Assembly: GCF_019683635.1 (NCBI RefSeq)
Contig: NZ_JADGIA010000033.1
Span: 1-33,557 of the forward strand
Length of the DNA: 33,557 nucleotides
Direction: 5' to 3'
Origin: Thermogemmatispora sp.
Lineage (GTDB): Bacteria > Chloroflexota > Ktedonobacteria > Ktedonobacterales > Ktedonobacteraceae
Below are positions 1 through 8,673 of this stretch, piece after piece. The notes beneath the pieces are model-generated. The model ran no database searches. It saw nothing but the letters and a program-made list of their open reading frames with translations, and had not been told where the DNA came from. Every line of letters starts with the position of its first letter. Position 1 is the first letter of the stretch. The position numbers were made by a program, and so were the translations under genes.

Positions 1-384
1 ATTAAAACACCCCCCCGGGGGCCGCGGGGGGCGGGCGGCGCCGGGCGGCGCGCCCCCCCCCCCTCCGAGGTGGGCGCCTGGCCGCTCTTTGTGGCTCACG
101 CTGATGTGATCAAGCTGCTCCTGGCTCACTACAGTGGCTTGCCGCCTGCGCGAGCACCCCTGCTGGGGATCGATAATGCCTCGGTGAGTATCGTAGAGCT
201 GGAGGGGGAGTTGCCTCCTCGCTTGATTGCTGTTGGCTGGACACCGCGCCCGGGCTGGTTGCGCGCGCCGGAGGCGGCACGTGCTTCTGTAGCCTCGCCG
301 CCAGCCTCCCTGTCGTCCCCAGCGGCTTCGCCTGGTGCTGGCAGCCAGCCTGGCGAAAAGGGTACAATAGAAGGAGAGGCTTAG
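1..384 (+). CDS. Histidine phosphatase family protein, C-terminal part (5' truncated)
   Basis: The frame is open from the window edge to TAG at 382-384. From about base 70 it reads as the C-terminal end of a histidine phosphatase (phosphoglycerate-mutase-like) domain: the HADVIKLLLAHY segment carries the second catalytic-core His, followed by IDNASVSIVELEGE and VGWTPRPGWLR. In this superfamily that His helps form the phosphate pocket; the N-terminal RHG motif would lie off the window. The last ~35 residues are an Ala/Ser/Pro-rich tail without a domain. Bases 1-67 translate into Pro/Gly/Arg noise and are probably not genuine coding sequence. GTG at 70 is only an in-frame codon, not a believable start. 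The next gene starts about 55 bases downstream on the same strand, so the two may be co-transcribed. The family call is fairly secure; the substrate is unknown. Confidence 0.75.
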   Translation: MKTPPRGPRGAGGAGRRAPPPSEVGAWPLFVAHADVIKLLLAHYSGLPPARAPLLGIDNASVSIVELEGELPPRLIAVGWTPRPGWLRAPEAARASVASPPASLSSPAASPGAGSQPGEKGTIEGEA

Positions 385-438
385 CGCGCTGTCTGGCTGT
401 TGTCTATGCTGAGAGAGTGCTGGAAGGAAAGAAGCAGC

Positions 439-1287
439 ATGTTTGATCCGCGAGATCCTTACGAGCGCTACTGGTGGCATTACGAGTCACGCCGCCCGCT
501 CTCGATTGCGCAGATCATCGCCCTGGGCTCAACGGATGCGGAGACGGTAGCCTTGATCTGGCTCATGCTGGAGCACGGTGCCTCGCTCACTGTGGCTGGA
601 CCGACTGATCCTCAGCCTGGCGTTGGCAAGACCACAACCCTCAATGCCTTGCTCCAGTTTCTTCCCGAAGGGACGGCGCTGGCCTATATGTCCGGCATGT
701 ATGAGGATTTCTCTTTCACTCGCTTGCCCGATGTCGATCCCACTCGCACCTATGCTCTTTGCAATGAGGTCAGCGATCATTTGCCGATTTATATGTGGGG
801 ACGGGTGGCCCGTCGCTATCTGAAGCTGCCCTCGCAGGGCTTCCATATCGCTACCAGTGTCCATGCCGATACGATTGATGATGTGATCCGCATGTACCGT
901 CGCGATCTCCGCCTGGAGGTCGAGGATGTTCGGCGTCTGGGCCTGGTGATCAATATGGGCCTGGTAGGGCGCATCTACCCTCCGCGTCGTCGCTGGTTCA
1001 CTACCCATTATCTGCATCCTGCGGCCCCGTCCGAGCGACCCGACGAGATCGTCAAGCTGCCTCTTTCCGTCTGGAATCCAGAGGACGATAGCTTTGAGCA
1101 TGCTGATGCCTGCGTGATCGATGAGCTGGCCACGATCGCTGGCTTGCCCTCTCAAGAGTTCAGGGCTGCTTTTAAACGCCGTGTCACCTGCCTCCAGGAG
1201 ATCTCTCAAGGACGCGGTATCGATATGCATGAAATGTTCAATGCTATCGAAAAAGTGCGAAAACAGGAGCGCCAGCAGCGCTCGTGA
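439..1287 (+). CDS. PilT/VirB11-like P-loop ATPase (type II/IV secretion family), small
   Basis: A 282-residue protein. ATG at 439 is chosen over an upstream ATG at 400 because a GGAAAG-type ribosome site sits about 8 bases before it. Residues 52-68 hold a P-loop, GPTDPQPGVGKTTTL, longer in its first half than the usual GxxGxGKT form. LCNEVSDH at about 107-114 fits the acidic Walker B/Asp-box position, and TSVHAD at 139-144 resembles the His box of secretion ATPases (TLHAN-like). The classical N-terminal PAS-like domain of PilT/GspE is missing; only about 45 residues precede the P-loop. The C-terminal ~100 residues are charged and have no recognised domain. No pilin or secretion genes are nearby, so a role in secretion is not supported; it may be an orphan ATPase. 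It follows the phosphatase gene on the same strand. Confidence 0.6.
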   Translation: MFDPRDPYERYWWHYESRRPLSIAQIIALGSTDAETVALIWLMLEHGASLTVAGPTDPQPGVGKTTTLNALLQFLPEGTALAYMSGMYEDFSFTRLPDVDPTRTYALCNEVSDHLPIYMWGRVARRYLKLPSQGFHIATSVHADTIDDVIRMYRRDLRLEVEDVRRLGLVINMGLVGRIYPPRRRWFTTHYLHPAAPSERPDEIVKLPLSVWNPEDDSFEHADACVIDELATIAGLPSQEFRAAFKRRVTCLQEISQGRGIDMHEMFNAIEKVRKQERQQRS

Positions 1288-1352
1288 GCCAGCCTGACCT
1301 GAGTCAACAGCCTCAGCGGAAATATCCGCGCTTCGCCCGCGTGTTCTATGTA

Positions 1353-1379
1353 ATGGCTACAGCATGGCGCTGTAGCCAT
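1353..1379 (+). terminator. Stem-loop after the ATPase gene (terminator-like)
   Basis: ATGGCTACAGC and GCTGTAGCCAT form a perfect 11-bp stem with a 5-base loop, 65 bases after the ATPase stop codon. No clear T-tract follows, so it is either a non-canonical terminator or an mRNA-stabilising hairpin before the glycosyltransferase gene. Confidence 0.45.
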
Positions 1380-1538
1380 CATGGTACATTGTTGTCTTCC
1401 GCCTGTTTTCAGGAGAGGAAAGGAGGGACGCCTGTGTCCGCGCATCTGCTCTCGATGGCAAGCGAAGGGCGCTGGCCCCGCATTTGCAACTCATAACGAT
1501 TTCTGCCAATTCTTGTGAGGGGAAGGAGTTTGCGCATT

Positions 1539-2762
1539 ATGAGGCATGCCATTGCCATGCTCTGCGTCCATACGTCTCCGCTGGACATGCCGGGGCAGAC
1601 GCCGGACGCGGGCGGCATGAATGTCTATATTCGTTCTCTGGCGCGTGAGCTTGGTCAGCGCCAGGTTGCTGTTGATATCTTTACCCGTCGCACTGATGAC
1701 CATCTTCCGCCGATCGTTCCGCTTGGACCCCGCACGCGAGTCATCCAGGTTGAGGCCGGCCCGGTTGCACGCTTGCCGAAGCATGATCTCTATCCCTATC
1801 TCCCCCAGTTTTCTGCCGCTGTCGAGGCTTTTCGTCAAGCTGAGGGCCTGAGCTATGATCTGATTCACAGTCACTACTGGCTCTCTGCCTGCGCCGGCCT
1901 GGAGCTGGCGAGTCGCTGGCATGTTGCGCATGTGACAATGTTTCACACCCTGGCCCAGGTGAAGCTGCTCAGTGACCCCACCAGTCAGGAGCCTCCCCTG
2001 CGTGCTGAGATGGAAAAACAGGTCGTGGCCGAAGCCGATCGTATTATTGCCGCGACGGCTGAGGAGCGGCTCCAGCTGATGAATCTTTATGCAGCCTCGC
2101 CTGCCCGCATTAGTGTCATTCCCTGCGGCGTTGATCTGCGTCACTTTGTCCCCCAGGATCGCTTCCAGGCTCGTCAGCGCTACCGTTTGCCGCTGGACCG
2201 CCCTTTGCTCCTCTTTGCGGGACGCCTGGACCCATTCAAAGGGCCTGATCTACTCCTGCGCGCTTTGGCGTTGATGGAAGAACAGGCTGAGGCTGTCATT
2301 GTTGGGGGCAAGCTGCGCGGTGATCGCGAGCTTCAGCAGTTGCGTCGGCTGGCGGCCTCGCTTGGGCTGGCGGCTCGGGTACATTTTCTTGGGGCTTTGC
2401 CACCGTGCGAGATGCCTTTTGTCTACAGTGCCGCCGATGTAACGGTCGTGCCCTCTTGTAACGAAAGCTTTGGCTTGGCGGCGGTGGAATCGCTGGCTTG
2501 TGGCACACCGGTCGTAGCGACGCGCGTCGGGGGGCTGGCGGCGATCGTACGTCACGGCGAGACCGGTTATTTGGTACCTCGTTGCGCGGGTTTCTTCGCT
2601 GAACGCCTGGATTTCATGCTACGTCATCCTCTCTTACTGGCTCAGATGCGCCGGGCTGCGCGTCCTTCGGTGATGCGCTTTAACTGGCAGCAGATCGCCT
2701 CGCAGGTGCTGGATGTCTATGCCGAGCTGCTTAGTGATGCACGCTACCTGTTAGCGCAGTAG
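1539..2762 (+). CDS. GT4-family glycosyltransferase (MshA / sucrose-synthase-like)
   Basis: A 407-residue GT-B fold glycosyltransferase, of usual length for family GT4. ATG 1539 is preferred to GTG 1515 because GGGGAAGGAG lies 10 bases upstream of it. The N-terminal half has the PDAGGMNVYIRSLARELG stretch (about 22-39), typical of MshA-like enzymes that use a nucleotide-activated sugar, and IHSHYWLSA (109-117). The C-terminal donor domain shows GRLDPFKG (228-235) and the EX7E motif (E309 and E317 in ESFGLAAVE), followed by CGTPVVAT. No signal peptide is visible, so it should act at the cytoplasmic face. Similar proteins make mycothiol precursors, sucrose phosphate or envelope glycans; no pathway partner here decides among them. 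The neighbouring flippase and GH3 genes on the other strand are also envelope-related. Confidence 0.85.
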   Translation: MRHAIAMLCVHTSPLDMPGQTPDAGGMNVYIRSLARELGQRQVAVDIFTRRTDDHLPPIVPLGPRTRVIQVEAGPVARLPKHDLYPYLPQFSAAVEAFRQAEGLSYDLIHSHYWLSACAGLELASRWHVAHVTMFHTLAQVKLLSDPTSQEPPLRAEMEKQVVAEADRIIAATAEERLQLMNLYAASPARISVIPCGVDLRHFVPQDRFQARQRYRLPLDRPLLLFAGRLDPFKGPDLLLRALALMEEQAEAVIVGGKLRGDRELQQLRRLAASLGLAARVHFLGALPPCEMPFVYSAADVTVVPSCNESFGLAAVESLACGTPVVATRVGGLAAIVRHGETGYLVPRCAGFFAERLDFMLRHPLLLAQMRRAARPSVMRFNWQQIASQVLDVYAELLSDARYLLAQ

Positions 2763-2894
2763 GGTGGGTCGGGCGACTCTTCGCTGATTGGCGCCTGCCA
2801 GGTCGAAGTTGATGACTGCCTGACCTCTCCCCCGGCTGTAGCAGCTAGAATATGAAAATAGAAGAAAGATTGATCTCATGAGGAGGAACAATGA

Positions 2895-4010
2895 GTGATG
2901 ACACGCGCGCGCCTGCGTGACCTGGGAATCAGTGTGGGGCATCTCCCTCCGGGTCGCTTCAATGCCATTACCGATGTACCTGGGGTCCTGGTGGGCCACT
3001 GTACGCTGATCTATGATGAGCCGCGGGTGGCGCGCACAGGGGTCACGGTGATTGTGCCGCGCGAGGGAAAGATCTGGACGGATCAGGCTTTCGCTGGCTA
3101 TTTCAGCCTCAATGGTTGCGGCGAGATGACTGGCACGGCCTGGATAGAAGAGGCCGGCCTGCTGCATACACCTATAGCCATTACCAATACCAACGCTGTG
3201 GGGGTGGTGCGTGATGCTCTCTGTGCCTTTCCTACGGAGCGGCAGAGTGAGGCTGGTCTGGCGGCGGTTTCTTCTTCATGGACGGGTGCCTTGCCGGTGG
3301 TAGGTGAGACCTGGGACGGCTGGCTCAACGACATTGCTGCTTTCCATGTGCGCAAGGAGCATGTCTTTGAGGCGCTGGAGGCGGCGAAGGGGGGAAGCGT
3401 TCCCGAAGGAAACGTGGGAGGGGGTACAGGAATGATCTGCCACGAGCTGAAGGGAGGGATAGGGACAGCCTCGCGCCTGGTCGATTTAGGCGATGCTCGC
3501 TATGTGTTGGGGGCCCTGGTCCAGGCTAACTATGGCTCACGTCATCTGTTGCGCGTCTCCGGCGTGCCCGTAGGCCGTGAACTCAGCTATGAGAAGGTTC
3601 CCAGCCCCTGGTCTACTCTGCCGCCTGCTGGTGGTCGAGAGGGGGCCGGCTCGATCATTGGCATTATTGCCACGGATGCGCCGCTGCTGCCTCTGCAGTG
3701 TAAGCGCCTGGCACGCCGCGCCGCTCTTGGTCTGGCGCGTGTGGGCAGCATCGCCAGCAATGGCAGCGGAGACCTCTTCCTGGCTTTCGCTACCGGCAAC
3801 CATCTGCCCGCGGGCCAACTGCAGCCCTACGCTCTGACGATGTTGCCCCATGATCGGCTGGACCTCCTCTTTGAGGCCGCTGTTGAGGCGGTTGAAGAAG
3901 CTATTCTTAACGCACTCACTGCGGCTGAAACGCTCAGTGGCTGGCAGGGTCGTACCGCCTATGCTCTGCCTTTGGATGAGCTGCAACGCATCATGGCGCG
4001 TTATCGCTAG
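2895..4010 (+). CDS. P1 family peptidase (DmpA / beta-aminopeptidase-like)
   Basis: About 371 residues, full length for the DmpA/P1 N-terminal-nucleophile hydrolases. Family members cleave themselves before a Ser that becomes the N-terminal nucleophile and then act as D-/beta-aminopeptidases. The cleavage site is visible as AG|SIIGIIATDAPL, placing the nucleophile at Ser253. Other family segments are TNTNAVGVVRDA (98-109), GNVGGGTGMICHELKGGIGTAS (172-193) and SNGSGD (288-293). AGGAGG at 2881-2886 serves either GTG 2895 (8-base spacing) or ATG 2898 (11 bases); the two differ by one residue. A third ATG at 2891 is in another frame and stops quickly. No signal peptide is seen, so it is probably cytoplasmic. 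It stands alone between the glycosyltransferase and the convergent flippase gene, which ends immediately after it. Confidence 0.9.
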   Translation: MMTRARLRDLGISVGHLPPGRFNAITDVPGVLVGHCTLIYDEPRVARTGVTVIVPREGKIWTDQAFAGYFSLNGCGEMTGTAWIEEAGLLHTPIAITNTNAVGVVRDALCAFPTERQSEAGLAAVSSSWTGALPVVGETWDGWLNDIAAFHVRKEHVFEALEAAKGGSVPEGNVGGGTGMICHELKGGIGTASRLVDLGDARYVLGALVQANYGSRHLLRVSGVPVGRELSYEKVPSPWSTLPPAGGREGAGSIIGIIATDAPLLPLQCKRLARRAALGLARVGSIASNGSGDLFLAFATGNHLPAGQLQPYALTMLPHDRLDLLFEAAVEAVEEAILNALTAAETLSGWQGRTAYALPLDELQRIMARYR

Positions 4011-5879
4011 CTAGCGGCCTTGCGCTCCGGCACGGCGCCGGGTATGCGCGAAGGGACGCAGGTAGCGAGCGAGTCGCGGGTGCAGAGAGCGCAACAGCGT
4101 CAGGTCCTCCTCAGTCAGGGGCCGAATCAAGAGCAGGAGCAGGACCGCCCCTATGAGATAGATAAAGCCTGCCAGGGTGAGCGTCGGGAAATTATGCGGA
4201 CGCAGCAGCAGCGATGGTGTAGCGGCCAGGGCTAGGGCCAGGAGCAGACGCAGGGTATAGCCGAGGGGATAGCGCTCTGGCAGGAGTCGCCAGAGGAAGC
4301 CGAGCAGCAAGGCGCCACCGATGATCTGAGCCAGTCCATCGGCGATCAAAGCGCCCGCCGGCCCCCAGCCAGGGATCAGCACGACCCCAAGGATGATGAG
4401 CGAGAGCAGACTGATCCACTGGCCAAGCACTACCTGCCAGGCTCTCCCCACCACATAGAGCGTTGACTGATGGATGCTGGTACCAAGGGTCCGGATTAGG
4501 ATCTGGAAAATCAGGAAGAGGGCCAGGAGCGGCCCAACTGGCTCATAGCCTTGATAGAGCAAGTGAGCAATCAGTGAGGCGTTGAAGAAGCTAAAGACCA
4601 GTACCGGCGCAGCCAGCAGCGTTTCGATCTTGATGAGAGCCTGCCAGGAACGGGCGAGCCGGGCATAGTTCTGGCCAACGAAGGCCGCCGCCAGGGCCGA
4701 GCCGGCCACGCCGCCGAAGCCAGTCACCATGAGTAGGCTGGCGGTGTGACCAAGCTGATAGGAGAGGTTGAAATAACCAATTTCTGCCAGCGGCACGGCG
4801 AAACTACCCAGTAGAATGATTACTGTCTGCTTGAGTAAGGCGCCAGAAACAAGGTTGGTGAGCCAGGCCGAAAGCCCCAGGCGAATCACTGGCTTGAGCG
4901 GCTGATGATAGCTCGCTCCACCTTGGAGCAAGAGCGGCGCCTGCCAGATGAGGAAGGCAGCGGCGCTGGCGAGCGAGACCAGTGCCTGCATCCAGAGCAA
5001 ACCGTCGACGCTGCCGCCCAGTCGCAGCACCAGGTAGCTCAGAGGAAGTTGCACCAGCTGGGACAGGCTGCCAATGACGAAGACGAGGCGCATGCGCATG
5101 AAGGAAGCACAGACGGCGGTTTGCAGACTGAAGATGCCGTTGCCAAGGACGTAGAAGGCGATAGGCGTGATATGACGTAGAAGCTGGGGGTTGCGCAGTC
5201 CGTTGGCCAGATCGCTAGCCCAGGTCCACGAGCTGGGAAGAAGACTGAAAGGCCAGGCCAGGGCGGGTAGAGCGAAAAGCATCACCCCCATGCACAGAAC
5301 CAGGGTCAGGCTGCGTAGGAGTAGCAAACGCCGAATCAAGGCCGCTGCTGCCGGCTGCCCATGCTCAGCCAGGACTCTGGGCACATAGGTGGTTGTGGCA
5401 TCCTCCAGCCCAAAGGCGACGATGTAGGCAATGGTATTGAACGCCGACATCGCCACCGCGTAGACGCCATAGAGTTCATGACTATTGACAAACGCGCGGG
5501 TAATGATGAGCGTCAGAATGAATGAAGAGAGGAAAAACCACAGCCCATATGCCTGATTGAGCAAATAGCTGATGGGGGTCCGGCGCAGCAAATGACGCGC
5601 TTCGCCCTCGGCTCTACTGTTCTCCGAGCTGGTCGCAGAGCTGCTATCGCTGACAGTATTAGTGCTACTTACGCTTGCACTGACCACCGCTGCGAGAGAA
5701 GGGTGACTCGGCGGCGGGTCGTCTCGCTGGTCGCCGTCCTGTCTGCCCGATCCCACCTGCAGCGTTGCCAGTGGCACGGGCTGGTCTGCCGCACTTTGAT
5801 CGAGCTGAGAAGCCTCGCTGGTGAGCTGACCAGTGTAGAAGCGTTTCAGTCGTAAAGGGTGAAACCTGGGTCGCTGCAT
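4011..5879 (-). CDS. Polysaccharide/oligosaccharide flippase (Wzx/MATE-like)
   Basis: A 622-residue integral membrane protein. The first ~100 residues are hydrophilic and Ser/Asp/Gln-rich, probably a disordered cytoplasmic tail. From PISYLLNQAYGLWFFLSSFILTLI onward there are about twelve to fourteen hydrophobic segments in the pattern of polysaccharide biosynthesis/oligosaccharide flippases (MOP superfamily), including the early LEDATTTYVPRVLAE loop. These proteins flip lipid-linked glycans across the membrane. The extreme C-terminus (HTRRRAGAQGR) is basic. The gene follows the small membrane protein gene by 18 bases and is probably co-transcribed with it. A TATACT box on the minus strand (5892-5887) lies exactly 7 bases before the ATG, so a leaderless transcript is also possible. 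The stop codon directly abuts the end of the convergent peptidase gene. The glycan substrate is unknown. Confidence 0.82.
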   Translation of the reverse strand: MQRPRFHPLRLKRFYTGQLTSEASQLDQSAADQPVPLATLQVGSGRQDGDQRDDPPPSHPSLAAVVSASVSSTNTVSDSSSATSSENSRAEGEARHLLRRTPISYLLNQAYGLWFFLSSFILTLIITRAFVNSHELYGVYAVAMSAFNTIAYIVAFGLEDATTTYVPRVLAEHGQPAAAALIRRLLLLRSLTLVLCMGVMLFALPALAWPFSLLPSSWTWASDLANGLRNPQLLRHITPIAFYVLGNGIFSLQTAVCASFMRMRLVFVIGSLSQLVQLPLSYLVLRLGGSVDGLLWMQALVSLASAAAFLIWQAPLLLQGGASYHQPLKPVIRLGLSAWLTNLVSGALLKQTVIILLGSFAVPLAEIGYFNLSYQLGHTASLLMVTGFGGVAGSALAAAFVGQNYARLARSWQALIKIETLLAAPVLVFSFFNASLIAHLLYQGYEPVGPLLALFLIFQILIRTLGTSIHQSTLYVVGRAWQVVLGQWISLLSLIILGVVLIPGWGPAGALIADGLAQIIGGALLLGFLWRLLPERYPLGYTLRLLLALALAATPSLLLRPHNFPTLTLAGFIYLIGAVLLLLLIRPLTEEDLTLLRSLHPRLARYLRPFAHTRRRAGAQGR

Positions 5880-5897
5880 AGCTCGTAGTATACACCT

Positions 5898-6347
5898 TTA
5901 ACCAGATTGGTGCAGCTTGAAGATATGTCGTCCTAGCCAACCAATCCCACCCAGCAAGGCGAACAACTCCAGAGTGCTGACGTTGGCTGTCACATGGTCC
6001 GGTGAGACCAGGTAGAAAGCCCCGATCTTGGAGGTGGCCGCCACTAGAAAGAGACCCAGGCTGAACCAGGCTGGCAGCGAGGCATAGAACAACGCTCGCT
6101 GCCAGGCGCGGCAGAGGAAGCCGATCAGGGTTGGGAGTACATAGAGCAAGGCTGTCACAAGAGGCGCCAGGGCTGGAGGGTAGGGACCGTCCAGGGCCGC
6201 TGCCGCTGATTGGGGCAGCAGGCGCGTCCAGAGTTGGGCTGGCACCAGTGCCGTTAACAAGAGCAAGGTCTCAAGAACGATCAGACAGATGACGGTAATA
6301 TGCCAGCGCTTCTCTTGCTCAGCTGTTGGTACACTTAACCGCAGCAT
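5898..6347 (-). CDS. Small membrane protein, about four helices, unknown function
   Basis: A 149-residue protein with roughly four hydrophobic segments: VICLIVLETLLLLTALVPA (about 18-36), LAPLVTALLYVLPTLIGFL (60-78), ALFYASLPAWFSLGLFLVAA (85-104) and a weaker VSTLELFALLGGIGWL (124-139). Short charged stretches lie at both ends. I do not recognise a family. It is 18 bases upstream of the flippase gene on the same strand and about 90 bases downstream of the GH3 gene, so it probably belongs to this envelope-related group. ATG 6347 has only a weak purine-rich stretch (GAGAG) upstream. Confidence 0.65.
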   Translation of the reverse strand: MLRLSVPTAEQEKRWHITVICLIVLETLLLLTALVPAQLWTRLLPQSAAAALDGPYPPALAPLVTALLYVLPTLIGFLCRAWQRALFYASLPAWFSLGLFLVAATSKIGAFYLVSPDHVTANVSTLELFALLGGIGWLGRHIFKLHQSG

Positions 6348-6435
6348 TATGGTTTTCTCTCTTTACAGTAGAAGATCAGTCAAGAACAGAAGCGGCAGAA
6401 GAAAGCGTCTCTGCTGCTCTGAACGGTTAAGCGAG

Positions 6436-8214
6436 CTACTGTGGTAAATGCAGCAGCCCCAATTGGTATTTCAGCATCAGAATACGGCGTACAGACTCAT
6501 CGATTCGTTGAACGCTCAATATCCCCGTTTGCACTGCTGATTTCAGAGCTTCCAACATTGAAGCTGCTGTCTGGGCTGAGATTGGCCCCATGAGCAGATC
6601 GGCCCCAGCCTGGACCGCCATCACTGCCGCCTGGCTTTCGCTGTAGTGTGCACTGATCCCCTCCATCGTCAGGCTGTCGGTGATGACCACGCCCTGAAAG
6701 CCGAGCTGCTGGCGAAGAATACCGGTGATCACCTTGGGCGATAGTGAGGAGGGTGTGCTGCTGTCGACTGCTTGCACGATCTCATGGGTGACCATGACCG
6801 CGTGGACCTGTCCTTGCTGGATTAACGTGCGATACGGTAACCAGTCGTTGGCCTCCAGCTGGGTCAGGCTGCGCGTGAGAACAGGTAGCCCGCTGTGGGG
6901 GTCAACGCTAACGTCGCCCAGGCCCGGGAAATGCTTCAGGGTGCCAAAGACCTGACCACTCTGCTGTAGTCCTCGCAGGTATGCTCCTGCCATGCGTGTC
7001 ACGAGGCTAGGGTCGCTGCCGAACGTGCGCGTGTCCAGTTGAGGGTTATAGACGCTGGTCACGTCGACGACAGGGGCAAGATTCAGATTAATCCCGTAGG
7101 ATGCCAGGTCGTGAGCATCCTGTAGACCGGCGGCCCGCGCGCGCTCGGGGTCATTAGTAGCGCCGATCTCGGCGGCTGAGGGGCGAGGACCATCGAGATC
7201 GCGCAGGCGATCGACTAGTCCACCCTCCTGGTCAATGGCGATGAGTAGGGGAATGCCACTTCCGGCGGTGCGAGCCCCGTTCTGAATCTCTTGAGTCAGC
7301 TGCTTCAGTTGAGGAATGCTCATGATATTATTGTTGGCCGTGAAGAGTATCACTGCGCCGACATTTTCTTGGGTGATCATTGTGCTGAGATCCAGCGAAT
7401 AATAAGGACCAGTGAATTGCACAAACAGCATTTGTCCCAACTTCTGGTCAAGCGTCATAGTGCGTAGAATCAGATTGATATAGGCTGCAGGTGTAAGCTG
7501 CTGCGAGCTTTCCTCTGTCGCGCCGGCTGACGGCGTAGCGGAGGGCAAAGCCGAACGAATCTGCTGCAAGACGTTGTTAGCGCCAGCTGTTGGACCCCAA
7601 AGCATAAAGGCCCAGCCTTGTGGTCCCACCAGCTGAGCCAGGCTGGTCGTGCTGGCGTTGATTACCAGAATGAGCAGGAGCATGATCAGGCAAAAGGCTT
7701 GACCGCGACTGAGTCGCCAAGCCCGCCCTTCTTCACTCCTGCCAACGGCTTTCAGGGCCGGCAGTTGGCGCGTGGGTAACAAGGCGAGAGCGGCGGCGGC
7801 TCGCTCTGCCACGTCGACCCATGTAGGGGGGGAGAAGGCAGGCACAGGGGCAGCAGCGGGCAGTTTGGCAGTTTCGATCTCGGCCAGCTGAGGCTCTTTC
7901 TCTGCCGGAGCCGGAGGTAGAGGCAGCTCGCGCGTCTCCTCCTGGGCGATTTGCTCAGCCCGTTTCTGCTCAGCCCGTTCCTCTTCACTTCGCTTCGGCT
8001 CAGCTCCTGCCGCTTCTGAGGGAGTGAGCGGTGCCAGGAGAGGCGCTTGCAGCTTTCTGGCATCGCTCCCGCCACCAGCTCTCGGGGAGGGACGAATGGG
8101 CGAGGGTCTGCCGGGAATCCTGATCGTGGCCAGCTTGACAGTATCCTCATCCTCTTGGCTGGTCTCAGGAATCTCTGCGGCTTTGCTCTGGCCGGGTGGT
8201 TGCTCTTTCTCCAT
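6436..8214 (-). CDS. Membrane-anchored glycoside hydrolase family 3 (NagZ-type beta-N-acetylhexosaminidase)
   Basis: A 592-residue protein in three parts. Residues 1-165 are Pro/Glu/Lys-rich and likely disordered. One hydrophobic helix at about 172-195 (FCLIMLLLILVINASTT) acts as a signal anchor. The GH3 domain spans about 240-592 and should lie outside the membrane (N-in topology inferred from arginines just before the helix). Catalytic features are IDQEGG (327-332), KHFPGLGD (427-434), VDPH (437-440, the Asp-His dyad used as acid/base in NagZ enzymes) and ITDSLTM with the likely nucleophile Asp513. The usual KHFPGHGD reads KHFPGLGD here, and DSH reads DPH. Family members remove terminal N-acetylglucosamine from peptidoglycan fragments or glycans. 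GAGGT precedes the ATG by a normal distance. It is divergent from the large NACHT-like gene. Confidence 0.85.
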   Translation of the reverse strand: MEKEQPPGQSKAAEIPETSQEDEDTVKLATIRIPGRPSPIRPSPRAGGGSDARKLQAPLLAPLTPSEAAGAEPKRSEEERAEQKRAEQIAQEETRELPLPPAPAEKEPQLAEIETAKLPAAAPVPAFSPPTWVDVAERAAAALALLPTRQLPALKAVGRSEEGRAWRLSRGQAFCLIMLLLILVINASTTSLAQLVGPQGWAFMLWGPTAGANNVLQQIRSALPSATPSAGATEESSQQLTPAAYINLILRTMTLDQKLGQMLFVQFTGPYYSLDLSTMITQENVGAVILFTANNNIMSIPQLKQLTQEIQNGARTAGSGIPLLIAIDQEGGLVDRLRDLDGPRPSAAEIGATNDPERARAAGLQDAHDLASYGINLNLAPVVDVTSVYNPQLDTRTFGSDPSLVTRMAGAYLRGLQQSGQVFGTLKHFPGLGDVSVDPHSGLPVLTRSLTQLEANDWLPYRTLIQQGQVHAVMVTHEIVQAVDSSTPSSLSPKVITGILRQQLGFQGVVITDSLTMEGISAHYSESQAAVMAVQAGADLLMGPISAQTAASMLEALKSAVQTGILSVQRIDESVRRILMLKYQLGLLHLPQ

Positions 8215-8673
8215 GTTGGTGATACCTCATTATCGTGCTCTCTGTCAGGGACGCGCTTCTCTCTTCGCTCTAACAGAGGAGCTTGTCGCTCGCTTTGTCC
8301 TGCTGCTATTACCAATGACGCATTGCCTGTCTGCCAGTCCAGGGTCTTTTGTCCGTACTCTAGCCAGGCAACAGGAAAGGGGAGATCTAAGCATAGAGGC
8401 GTTTCAATAGGCTTGTTGGCTGGTCAGAAGCAGACAAGCAATGCTGGTCGCCTCTACCCTGGGTCGGTTGCCCTCTACGCAAGCTTATACCTTCTCCCTT
8501 GCTTTCTGTGAAAGCGGGTTCATAAGTCTTCCCGCTAAGAAGATAGCCTTCCTGGGCACCGGCTCTGTATGGCTGCTGGTTACCTCCATGTTGACACTTG
8601 TTCAAGTCACCGCTGCTACGCTATACTGTGACTGCTATCAACCGGCAAGTTCTGCGAAAGGTCGCTGGACGGA
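8215..8673. other. Divergent intergenic region, GH3 / NACHT-HEAT genes
   Basis: No convincing gene lies in these 459 bases; open frames here lack ribosome sites and family resemblance. An 8-bp inverted repeat, TAGAGGCG (8394-8401) and CGCCTCTA (8449-8456), is present. TATACT at 8622-8627 could serve as a -10 box for the downstream + strand gene, but the perfect TTGACA at 8591-8596 is 25 bases away, too far for normal pairing; TTGTTC at 8598-8603 (18 bases) is a poor alternative. The + strand gene has only a weak ribosome site (AAAGG) well before its ATG. Confidence 0.4.

Noticed and set aside
529..1230. 233-codon open frame on the minus strand within the ATPase gene
   Set aside because: It mirrors the strongly supported + strand gene, has no ribosome site and no family resemblance.
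8401..8410. GTTTCAATAG resembling the end of a CRISPR repeat
   Set aside because: It occurs once with no repeat-spacer periodicity; no CRISPR array was found in the window.
8591..8627. TTGACA and TATACT as a promoter for the NACHT-like gene
   Set aside because: The spacer is 25 bases, too long for normal sigma-70 recognition.
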